From contig NZ_LGDD01000343.1 of NCBI RefSeq assembly GCF_001279695.1, positions 1-55,059 on the forward strand: 55,059 nt of DNA, written 5' to 3'. Position 1 is the first letter of the stretch, and each line of letters starts with the position of its first letter. Shown here in pieces: positions 27,151 to 34,336 of this stretch. The stretch comes from Streptomyces sp. WM6378. GTDB lineage: Bacteria > Actinomycetota > Actinomycetes > Streptomycetales > Streptomycetaceae. A program made the position numbers and the translations under genes. A model generated the notes under the pieces. That model made no database searches and was not told where the DNA came from. It saw nothing but the letters and a program-made list of their open reading frames with translations.

Positions 27151-27649
27151 TCTCTGGGCCGTCCGTGAGGAGCATCGGGCCCGTGGTCCTCTTGTCGTCG
27201 GTCGGCCGGCAGGTGGAGGGTCAGGCTGTCGCCGGTGAAGGAGTCGAGTGCCTCCAGCAGGAAGGCCGGGTTGAACACCAACGGACGGTCCTTCAGCGTC
27301 TCCTCGGTGCCGTGCGTGAACACCACGGGGACCTCGACTCCGCGTACGCGGGCCTGCTGGTCGACGTCCCCGATGCGCGGGTGAAGGTGAGCGAGCGGTC
27401 CTTCCACCCGAACACTCCGGCCGTGTAACCGCCAGCGCCCTTGGCCTTGATGACCGCTGCCGCCTTCCTCACGGCGCGTACCAGGGCGGTCCGTTGGGTG
27501 CTCAGGGAGGCTGAGGGCTGGGTGGGGAACAGTTTGGCGGCCTTGGGCAGGCTTTCGTCCAGCGGGCGCAGAGTGAGGGTGACGTTCCCCATGGGTGGGG
27601 CGACGCAGGTGACCGTGCCCGGGGCGCCTTCCACGATGCCAATAGCCAT
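27132..27649 (-). pseudogene. Truncated DnaN-like sliding clamp paralogue
   Basis: Minus-strand reading gives PMGNVTLTLRPLDESLPKAA and GGYTAGVFGWKDRSLTFTRA in one frame. After a one-base deletion in a G run near 27375 it continues VRGVEVPVVFTHGTEETLKD and LVFNPAFLLEALDSFTGDSL. The FNPxFLxxALDSF block is a hallmark of domain 3 of the DNA polymerase III beta clamp. The front domain(s) are missing, and the C-terminal MPVRL-type end is replaced by repeat copy B. So it is a remnant of an accessory clamp-like gene, not the chromosomal dnaN. Confidence 0.65.
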
Positions 27650-27657
27650 AGCGCCCC

Positions 27658-27719
27658 GGGTTACACCGTGCCAGGGCTGCGGTCTCTGCGGTGCACCGAT
27701 GTGTTCTGCGGTGTAACCC
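27658..27719. promoter_or_regulatory. 11-bp inverted repeat upstream of the cupredoxin gene
   Basis: GGGTTACACCG (27658-27668) and CGGTGTAACCC (27709-27719) are perfect complements 40 bp apart. The right arm lies 86 bp before the cupredoxin start. TCTGCGGTG also occurs twice directly between and within the arms. It could be a split operator. Confidence 0.5.
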
Positions 27720-27804
27720 CGCCCCCTATCTCCAATGTGAGTTCGCGGGACGCCGGTCGTTGCCCGGCCCTGGGCGCCCCGCGCCAGACGAAGAGACGAG
27801 AGTC

Positions 27805-28326
27805 ATGAACCTGCACGTTCACCGCCGCACGTCCCGCATGCTGAAACCGGCCGTCCTGAGCCTTGCCGGCCTGGGCACGAGCATGCTGCTGGCCGCCTGC
27901 GGAAGCCCCGCCCACCCGGCCGCGCTGTCCCCCGGGCCAGGACAGTCGCTGGCCGGGACGCCCGGCTCCACCGCCACCGGCCCGCTCACCGCCCCAACCG
28001 CCATGCCGGGTATGACCATGAGCCCTCCCGCCCAGAGCGGCTCCGCCGCCAGCGCCCCGGCGACGGTGGGCGGTGACACGGTCGCAGTCAAGGGCTTCGC
28101 GTTCGCCCCGGCCGCGCTGGTCGTCAAGGCTGGTACCACCGTCACCTGGACCAACCGGGACGCCGACGCCCACACCGTCACCAGCCAGGGAACCGGCGGC
28201 CCGTTGAAGTCCGCGGCCCTCAGTACGGGGCAGAGCTACTCCTACACGTTCACCACCCCAGGCACCTACGCCTACCTGTGCACCATCCACCCCTTCATGA
28301 CCGCGACCGTGACGGTGACGAAGTGA
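27805..28326 (+). CDS. Cupredoxin (plastocyanin-like) lipoprotein
   Basis: A 173-residue protein with lipobox LAAC (Cys32), a Pro/Ser/Met-rich linker (about 35-85) and a type 1 copper domain (90-173). Copper ligands are visible as His123 (DADAHT), Cys159, His162 and Met165 in LCTIHPFM. It carries single electrons or binds copper on the outer membrane face. It is the first gene of a three-gene operon whose stop/start codons overlap (GTGA, ATGA). Confidence 0.9.
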   Translation: MNLHVHRRTSRMLKPAVLSLAGLGTSMLLAACGSPAHPAALSPGPGQSLAGTPGSTATGPLTAPTAMPGMTMSPPAQSGSAASAPATVGGDTVAVKGFAFAPAALVVKAGTTVTWTNRDADAHTVTSQGTGGPLKSAALSTGQSYSYTFTTPGTYAYLCTIHPFMTATVTVTK

Positions 28327-29312
28327 CCGACACCCCCCACAGCCCCGCCGACCCCACCGCCCACCAGTCCGGACCTGCCTCCGAGCACGGCATGAGCCGG
28401 CGCCAACTGCTCCGCCACGCCGGATGGTTCGGCTCCGCCGTCGTGCTGACGGTCGCGGGCGGCGAGGTCGTCAGCCACATCGCTCACGACCAGGACAGCA
28501 CCGCCGCAGCCGCCGTTGCGGCGGATGCCAACGCCCTGCGGTTCGTCCAGGTGTCCGACAGCCACATCGGCTTCGGCGGCCCGGCCAACACCGACGTGAC
28601 CGGCTCCTTCAACCAGGCCCTCGAACAGATCAACACCCTGGGGTTCCGCCCCGACTTCGTCATGCACACCGGCGACCTCACGCACCTGTCCACCCCGGCC
28701 CAGTTCGACCAGGTCCAGCAGATGCTCGGCGGCGTCCGCACAGGCCGGGTGTTCACCGTCCCCGGGGAGCACGACTCGGTCGGCGACGCCGGGCGCGCCT
28801 ACCGGCAGCGCTTCGGCGCCGGCACCTCGGGCGAGGGCTGGTACTCCTTCGACACCCACGGCGTCCACTTCATCGCCCTGGTCAACACCCTGAGCCTGGA
28901 GAAGCTCGGACACCTCGGCACCGACCAGATCAACTTCGTACGCAGGGACGTCGCAGGGCTCAAGTCCGACACCCCGATCGTGGTGTTCAGCCACATCCCG
29001 CTGTTCGCGATGTACCCGAAGTGGGGCTGGAGCACGGACGACGCGCTGCAGGCCCTGGCCCTGCTCAAGCGCTTCTCCTCGGTCACCTGCCTCAACGGCC
29101 ATGTGCACCAGCTGTTCAGCAGGACCGAAGGCAACGTCACCTTCCACTCCGCCACAACTACCGCCTACCCACTCCCCGCCCCTGGCCATGGCGCCGCACC
29201 CACCCCGCAGGTCCTGCCCGCCGGGCAGCTCAAATCCGCCCTCGGCATCCGCAGCGTGACCTACCGGCGGGGCACCGCCGCCCTGGCCATCACCGACGAG
29301 AGGCTGGCATGA
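28323..29312 (+). CDS. Tat-exported metallophosphoesterase
   Basis: A GTG at 28323 overlaps the cupredoxin stop; 329 residues. SRRQLLRHAG (25-34) followed by a hydrophobic stretch is a twin-arginine signal, so it is exported folded with its metals. Calcineurin-like motifs in order: DSHIGFGG, VMHTGDLTH, VPGEHD, VVFSHIPL, NGHVHQLF. The usual GNHD third motif is GEHD here, replacing the metal-bridging Asn by Glu. It hydrolyses a phosphate ester outside the cytoplasm; substrate unknown. The pairing with a copper protein suggests a shared surface process. Confidence 0.88.
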   Translation: MTDTPHSPADPTAHQSGPASEHGMSRRQLLRHAGWFGSAVVLTVAGGEVVSHIAHDQDSTAAAAVAADANALRFVQVSDSHIGFGGPANTDVTGSFNQALEQINTLGFRPDFVMHTGDLTHLSTPAQFDQVQQMLGGVRTGRVFTVPGEHDSVGDAGRAYRQRFGAGTSGEGWYSFDTHGVHFIALVNTLSLEKLGHLGTDQINFVRRDVAGLKSDTPIVVFSHIPLFAMYPKWGWSTDDALQALALLKRFSSVTCLNGHVHQLFSRTEGNVTFHSATTTAYPLPAPGHGAAPTPQVLPAGQLKSALGIRSVTYRRGTAALAITDERLA

Positions 29313-29710
29313 AGAGCACACTCGCCCGGACCATCGTCCCGCGTACCGGACTCGCCGCCACCCTGGCGGCCAGCGGATACATCCACGCCCAGCTCTACAT
29401 CACCGGCTACCGCTACATCCACGTCATCGGCGTGATGTTCCTCCTTCAGGCCAGCGCCTCCTTCGCGATCGCCGCTCTGCTGCTGATCGGCGACCCCCCG
29501 CTGATCCGGCTCGCCGCCGCGGGAGCGGCCGCCGGAGCCCTGGGCGGATTCGCCGTCTCCCGCACCACCGGCGTCTTCGGCTTCGTCGAACGCGGCCTGC
29601 AACCGTCGCCCCAGTCGCTGATCAGCATCCTGGTCGAAACCGCCACCCTGCTCCTGCTCGCACCCGCACTCATCCGCACCCTGCGACGCCTGCGGACAGC
29701 TAGGGCCTGA
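29309..29710 (+). CDS. Four-helix membrane protein of the cupredoxin operon
   Basis: A 133-residue protein starting with ATG overlapping the previous stop (ATGA). It has about four hydrophobic stretches (AATLAASGYIHAQLY, VIGVMFLLQASASFAIAALL, AAAGAAAGALGGFAV, ETATLLLLAPALI). HAQLY and HVIGVMF place His residues near membrane faces, which would allow metal or heme contact. Likely the membrane anchor or channel partner of the cupredoxin and phosphoesterase. No named family. Confidence 0.7.
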   Translation: MKSTLARTIVPRTGLAATLAASGYIHAQLYITGYRYIHVIGVMFLLQASASFAIAALLLIGDPPLIRLAAAGAAAGALGGFAVSRTTGVFGFVERGLQPSPQSLISILVETATLLLLAPALIRTLRRLRTARA

Positions 29711-29902
29711 GGATCTTGCCGTGGGTGTGGCGGCGTTCGAGTCCGGTGTATGCCTCGCGTACCTGCGCCAGCGGGTAGACGCTCGCGATGGGCACCTCAA
29801 GGCGCCCATCGGCGATTCGGGCGGCGAGCTCGGCAAGCACCTTCGCGCCCGGACCCACCGCGGCACTCTCCTGCCCCGGGGCCCGGGCCTTGACCCTGGA
29901 GT
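29700..29902 (-). pseudogene. C-terminal fragment of a quinone oxidoreductase-type dehydrogenase
   Basis: Minus-strand reading gives GPGAKVLAELAARIADGRLE, VPIASVYPLAQVREAYTGLE and RRHTHGKILRP before TAG. This is the typical end of zinc-free medium-chain (QOR) reductases: substrate-lid helix, Y/F-PLxxVxEAYxxLExxHxxGKIVL. Everything before it is missing. Its stop codon overlaps the end of the convergent membrane-protein gene. Confidence 0.75.
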
Positions 29903-29979
29903 TCGGACACCGGAGAGACTTGGATCTTGATGGTCCAGGAGAACGGAGTCCGCGCGGGGATGATTCCTAATGCCGTTCG

Positions 29980-30106
29980 TCAAGTCGGCGAGGCGGTGGC
30001 TTGCACGAGCCCGTCACCCCCGTCAGCGAGAGCGGCTCCAGCACCACCGAGCAGGATGCCGGCTGCGAGGGCGTACGCGGTCAGGGCGGAACGGATACGC
30101 GTGACT
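29980..30106 (-). pseudogene. Remnant of a small secreted protein (start codon lost)
   Basis: Minus-strand TRIRSALTAYALAAGILLGG then AGAALADGG is a textbook signal peptide with cleavage after ALA, and AGGAG lies at the right distance upstream, but the codon in start position is ACG. Only about 16 residues follow before the stop. It looks like a dead copy of a small exported protein. Confidence 0.35.
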
Positions 30107-30339
30107 ACTCCTAAGGATCTCTGAAAGACGCGCCAGGAAACGGTCACGTCGGGCCGTTCAACGCCCAGGGGCATTGCGTGATGGTGATGGGTCCGGTTCG
30201 CCGGCCTCGTGAGTGACGTGGCGTCATGTCCGCTGTGCGGCAAGGGGTCCGGGAGAGCAGAACAGGCACGGTGCTGGTGATCGTGTGGTTGTCGAGACCC
30301 TTGAGAACCGAGCGAGACCGTACCTTGCCCGAACACCAT

Positions 30340-31403
30340 CGCCCATCCCTTCCACGCTGGAGCAACTGGGCTCCCCGACGGATCCCCTCACCTCAAGCGA
30401 TGTCGCTGACCTGCCGCGTTTCCTAATCCTGGTTGCCAATCCCCCGCGATGCGCGAGCACTTCAGCATCCGACCCTCGCGTTGCTGTGTGCAGCCGATCC
30501 GCTTACTGAAGTACGGCCGATGCCCCATGCCGCAACCGTGCGCCGCCTGCTGCAGCGTGTGGACGGTGACCCGCTGGACGCGGCGATCAGCGCGTATCTG
30601 CAGGCCAGAACGCCACTCCCGGTCGAGCCGGAGACGGAGAATGGGCCGGTGCGACGGGTGATCGCGGTCGACGGCAAGGTGGTCCGCGGATCGCGAAGCG
30701 CAACGGCCGCGGCGATCCAGCTGCTGGCGGCGATGGACCACCACGGCGTGGTCCTGGCCCAGCGCCAGGTCTCTTCCAAGAGCAACGAGATCCCCTCCTT
30801 CGCGCCGTTGCTGGACGGTCTCGGGCTGGAGAACACGGTCGTGACCGCCGACGCCCTGCACACCCAGCACGACCACGGGGCCCATCTGATCAGTCGCGGT
30901 GCGCACTACGTGGCCGTCGTGAAGAAGAGCCATCCGGGCCTGTACGCCCAGGTCGGTAAACCGCCCTGGCGGGACATCCCGCTCCGGCACCGCACCCGCG
31001 ACCATGCCCACCAGCGCGACGAGATCCGCCGGCTCAAGGTCACCGCGTTCAGCCACCTCGATTACCCCGGCGCCCGCCAGGCGATCCAAGTCGTACGGTA
31101 GCGACGCGACTTGAGCACAGGGAAGCTGACCATCGAGCGCGTCTAACTGATCACCAGCCTGAGCGTCTTCGACACCACCTGCACCGAGCTCGCCACCTGG
31201 ATCAGAGGCCACTGGGGCATCGAGAACCTCCTGCACCACGTCCGGGACCGCACGTTCCGCGAGTACGACTCCAAGGGGCCGGTGGTAGTCGCGGCCGGTG
31301 TGGCGGAGGGCGGCGGCGATGTTGGTCTGGCCGTCCTGGCGGAAGACGCTGATGGCAAGGTTGCGCAGGGAAGCCATGGCGCGGGGCAGGGTGCCGGTGC
31401 GGA
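30340..31403 (+). mobile_element. Degenerate ISAs1-family insertion sequence with inverted 3' tail
   Basis: The transposase reads PTDPLTSSDVADLPRFLILV in one frame, then ALQHPTLALLCAA with a missing segment, then in a second frame PHAATVRRLLQRVDGDPLDA, VIAVDGKVVRGS (first Asp), VTADALHTQHDHG (second Asp) and HWGIENLLHHVRDRTFRE (Glu) up to about 31271. In-frame stops occur at 31099 (TAG) and 31144 (TAA). The expected last 43 residues follow on the opposite strand (31403 down to about 31277: RTGTLPRAMASLRNLAISVF, RQDGQTNIAAALRHTGRDYH). So the 3' end is inverted in place. The DDE transposase is dead. Confidence 0.85.
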
Positions 31404-31409
31404 AGGCCA

Positions 31410-31626
31410 CCGACCCCACCCACTTCACCGCCGAACTCGGCCCCCTGCCCGTCGGCTTGGAGCGGCCCCACTTGCAGACCCCGATCCGGCTCAACGACTT
31501 CCTCCACCCCGCCGAGGACGACGTCGGGGATGGCGAAGACCGGCTGGCGCCCCGGCACTGAGCAACACCGCGACAGACCCGGCTGCCGCCAGAAGGGATC
31601 GTCTGTACCGGAGGACCTCGCCCTCG
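31410..31626 (-). pseudogene. Truncated secreted protein gene
   Basis: Minus-strand reading shows a signal peptide (LRYRRSLLAAAGSVAVLLSA) and, after one frame change, FAIPDVVLGGVEEVVEPDRG and LQVGPLQADGQGAEFGGEVG, cut off at about 31410 by the inverted ISAs1 tail. No ATG/GTG is present at the expected start. Probably the front of an exported protein inactivated by the insertion. Confidence 0.4.
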
Positions 31627-31640
31627 GGCAGCTCCGATGC

Positions 31641-31676
31641 GAAGAGGCCCGGATCCACACGGATCCGGGCCTCTTC
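31641..31676 (-). terminator. Strong terminator after the tRNA fragment
   Basis: GAAGAGGCCCGGATCC, loop ACAC, GGATCCGGGCCTCTTC: a perfect 16-bp stem starting 4 nt beyond the 3' end of the tRNA sequence. This is the usual arrangement behind a tRNA gene. Confidence 0.85.
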
Positions 31677-31680
31677 AGCA

Positions 31681-31741
31681 GTAGCGGGGACAGGATTTGA
31701 ACCTGCGACCTCTGGGTTATGAGCCCAGCGAGCTACCGAGC
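31681..31741 (-). tRNA. 3' fragment of tRNA-fMet (anticodon CAT), probable attachment scar
   Basis: Minus strand from 31741 down reads GCTCGGTAGCTCG, anticodon arm CTGGGCTCATAACCCAG, GGTCGCAGGTTCAAATCC (T arm) and TGTCCCCGCTAC. It matches the actinobacterial initiator tRNA from within the D arm to the 3' end, including the three G:C pairs of the anticodon stem. The first ~15 nt (acceptor 5' strand and D-stem start) are absent; the sequence there belongs to a decarboxylase gene. It cannot form an acceptor stem, so it is not a working tRNA. Integrases that target tRNA 3' halves leave exactly such fragments. Confidence 0.8.
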
Positions 31742-32017
31742 GTTGAGCGCGATGCGGAGTTGGCCGCGCAGCGGTTCCAGGGTGCCGAGCACCGCCGCGA
31801 TCGTCACCGGCAGGAGGGCCCGGGTGTGGGTGTCCAGGACGTCGGTGCGCGGCCACGCGTCGCCGAAGGTGTGCACCGTGGCGAGGCGCTTGAAGTCCGC
31901 CCCATTGGCGGGCTCGCCCACGCCGGGTTGGAGGAACCGCTCCAGCCGCATGCCGAGCAGGCGCTCGGCGGTGTCGAGTGCGGCGGCGTAGTCCCGCTCT
32001 TCGTCCTGGTCGGCCAT
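31733..32017 (-). pseudogene. 3'-truncated carboxymuconolactone decarboxylase family protein
   Basis: A 94-residue product from ATG 32017: MADQDEERDYAAALDTAERL, then FGDAWPRTDVLDTHTRALLP, VTIAAVLGTLEPLRGQLRIA, LNAR stop. The family normally continues LNNGVTxEEIxEVxxHxxxYxGFP; here the frame enters the tRNA fragment right after ALN and stops at its TAG. The lost part holds the conserved His of AhpD/CMD proteins, so the product is unlikely to be active. Confidence 0.75.
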
Positions 32018-32220
32018 CCTGCTGCCCTTCGCGTCGGCCCTGGGGGGTGGGGCCCGAGGGCAACTCGGCACGGCCCCCACGGGTGGGCCGAGGAGAAGCG
32101 TGCCTTCTGTCGACGGCCGCCCCGGGCCAGAGCAGGCCCTTGGTTGAAGACTGCTGCCCTGGAGCGACCACCGGCCCAACTTGGGCACGGGCGCGATGCC
32201 ACTGGCTCAGAACCGACCCG

Positions 32221-33108
32221 TCAGGCCGACGTGTCCGAAGCAGCCGCCCCGATCGTCCGAGCGGCGGCCTCGGCGAAGTCGTCGATGAGCGGCGAACGCC
32301 GTGTCGCCACCCACGCAAGACAGACCCGGTTGGGTCCGATGTCCTCGATCGGTACGGGAATCACATCCGGCCGGGTGTAAAAGCCGGCCGTGGAGAGCGG
32401 GAGCACCGAGACCCCTGAACCGGCGGCCACCAGCTCCAGTTTCTCCTCCACCTGGTGGATCACCGGCACCTTGGGGCGGTTCTTCTCCCGCATCTCCAGC
32501 GCCACGTCTCGCCACTCCGGCACCGCGTCCGGGTCTTGGAGCAGGTGCTCGTGGGCCAGGTCCGCGATGGCCACCGACGCCTTGCCTGCCAACCGGTGCC
32601 CCGCCGGGAGCATGACGACGCGCGGCTCCTCGAACAGCGGCCGTACGTGCAGATCCCTCTGGTCCACGGGGAGCCGGACGATGCTGACGTCCGCCCGGCC
32701 GTCCCGCAGGACCTCCACCTGGTCGTGCCAACTGGTGCGCAGGAGCCGCACGTCGAGCTTCGGATGCCGGGCGGTCAGCGCGAGGACCGCGGAGGTCAGC
32801 GTGATGCCGGGCATGAAGCCGATCGTGAATCTCGCAGTGCCCTCGGCGGCGGACTGCACGCGCCTGAGGAGCGCCTGCGACGCGGACAGCAGGGAGGGCG
32901 CGTCCTCCAGCAGCTGCTCGCCTGCCGGAGTCAGCAACGTGCCCCGGCGGTCCCGGGCGAAGAGCTCCGCCCCGAGTTCGTCCTCCAGTGCGCGGATCTG
33001 CCGGGAGAGCACAGGCTGGGCAATGTGCAGACGCTCCGCCGCCCGTCCGAAGTGCAGTTCGTCGGCCACCGCCACGAAATACCGGAGCTTTCGCAGATCG
33101 ACGTCCAC
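32221..33108 (-). CDS. LysR-type transcriptional regulator
   Basis: A 295-residue protein with the LysR helix-turn-helix at 2-60 (LRYFVAVADELHFGRAAERL, IAQPVLSRQIRALEDELGAE) and a periplasmic-binding-like effector domain (about 90-290; FTIGFMPGITLTSAVLAL, VAAGSGVSVLPLSTAGFYTR). It binds DNA as a tetramer and senses a small ligand. The upstream epimerase gene on the same strand, 180 bp away, is a possible target; the effector is unknown. Confidence 0.88.
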   Translation of the reverse strand: MDVDLRKLRYFVAVADELHFGRAAERLHIAQPVLSRQIRALEDELGAELFARDRRGTLLTPAGEQLLEDAPSLLSASQALLRRVQSAAEGTARFTIGFMPGITLTSAVLALTARHPKLDVRLLRTSWHDQVEVLRDGRADVSIVRLPVDQRDLHVRPLFEEPRVVMLPAGHRLAGKASVAIADLAHEHLLQDPDAVPEWRDVALEMREKNRPKVPVIHQVEEKLELVAAGSGVSVLPLSTAGFYTRPDVIPVPIEDIGPNRVCLAWVATRRSPLIDDFAEAAARTIGAAASDTSA

Positions 33109-33288
33109 TCTGACTCACCGTCCACTTTCTCGCCGTGACGCCCGCAGGACGCGCCCGCGCCTCCCGGGATCGATCGGCTCGGCGGACCTGCCGCAGCGGC
33201 CAACGTGCTGGTCCCGAAATCTACCCGCCCGGCCCCCCGTGCGCCGCTTTCCCGGCCGCGCAGCGGTGTCCGGGAGGCCCCCCCGGGC

Positions 33289-34146
33289 TCAGCGACGCGC
33301 GAGGGCCGTCAGCGGGTCCGTGTGAGCGGGCGTCCACCCCAACTCGGTCCGGGCCTTGGCCGGTGTCATCTGCTGGTCGAGAGCGAACGCGTCGGCGACC
33401 GCACCCATGCGCTCACGAGCCTGCGCCAGGGAGATCGACTCGACCTTGCCGTCGATACCAGCGCTTCGGCTGACGGCCAGGGCGACGTCCTTGGCGGTCG
33501 GGTTCACCCCGGCCACACCGACGTAGACCGAGCCCGGCTTCGCCTTGAGCGCGGCGACGTACAGCTCCACGATGTCGTCGATATGGACCAGCGCCCAACG
33601 GTTTGCGCCGTCGCCGATGTAGGGGATGGCGCCCGCCTCCTTGCCGGGCGCGGTGTAGAACAGATCGATCAGCCGGTTCTCGCCGCCGTACAGCAGGCCG
33701 GGCTGGACGACCACCGGACGACCCCCCTGCTCCGCACGCCGGAGCACCGTCTCCTCGACGGGTTGCCGCCAGGCGACCACCGGAGGCGGGTTCCACGCCG
33801 CAGTCTCGTCGGCCATCCCGTCGGTGTCGCCGTAGACCCAGGTCCCGCCGGTGTGCACATAGGTGCCGGTGCCGATCCCGTCCAGCATGGCGGTGGCGGC
33901 TTCGAGATCGGCCTGTCCGGTGTCCGCCTGCGCCAGGTGCACAACCGCCTCGGCCCTGGTCGCCGCAGCGTTGAGGACACCGAGGTCACCCAAGCCGCCG
34001 AACACGGGCACCGCCCCCAGGGCGCTCACCGTGTCGGCCGCACGCTCGTTGCGGGCCAGCGACTCCACGGTATGCCCGTGCCGGATCAGCGCACTGATCG
34101 TGGCCTTGCCGATATATCCGGATCCACCGGTGAGGAAAACCTTCAT
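33289..34146 (-). CDS. NAD-dependent epimerase/dehydratase family protein
   Basis: A start at 34146 (MKVFLTGGSGYIGKATISAL) gives 285 residues of an extended SDR. It has the GGSGYIG nucleotide motif, a VVHLAQAD block, TGGTWVYGDTDG and QPGLLYGGENRLIDL. The canonical YxxxK is not clear, so it may be an atypical reductase (isoflavone reductase/NmrA-like side) rather than a sugar epimerase. Cytoplasmic. AAGGACGAAGG precedes the start. Confidence 0.8.
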   Translation of the reverse strand: MKVFLTGGSGYIGKATISALIRHGHTVESLARNERAADTVSALGAVPVFGGLGDLGVLNAAATRAEAVVHLAQADTGQADLEAATAMLDGIGTGTYVHTGGTWVYGDTDGMADETAAWNPPPVVAWRQPVEETVLRRAEQGGRPVVVQPGLLYGGENRLIDLFYTAPGKEAGAIPYIGDGANRWALVHIDDIVELYVAALKAKPGSVYVGVAGVNPTAKDVALAVSRSAGIDGKVESISLAQARERMGAVADAFALDQQMTPAKARTELGWTPAHTDPLTALARR

Positions 34147-34336
34147 GACCTTCGTCCTTGGTTCGGTCGGAGACTTCACTTACAGACTGCGGTCGACACG
34201 GGCGGCCGGTCCAAGACCTGTTTCGGCAGCTGTGATACCCGCCGGGCATCAGTGGGCCGCTTCCGTCCATGCGCGAATGGCGCTGGGCGCCGTCGCCGCT
34301 GCGGCGGGCCGCAGTGACGCCACCCGGGCCCCGCGA

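Noticed and set aside
27132..27649. Clamp gene as evidence of the chromosomal origin
   Set aside because: No dnaA, gyrB, recF or DnaA-box cluster nearby and the gene is truncated, so it is not the oriC region.
31298..31561. Plus-strand 87-residue protein after the IS element
   Set aside because: It crosses the inverted transposase tail; the minus-strand secreted-protein reading explains the right half better.
31681..31741. Functional tRNA-fMet gene
   Set aside because: The 5' acceptor strand is missing, so the acceptor stem cannot form.
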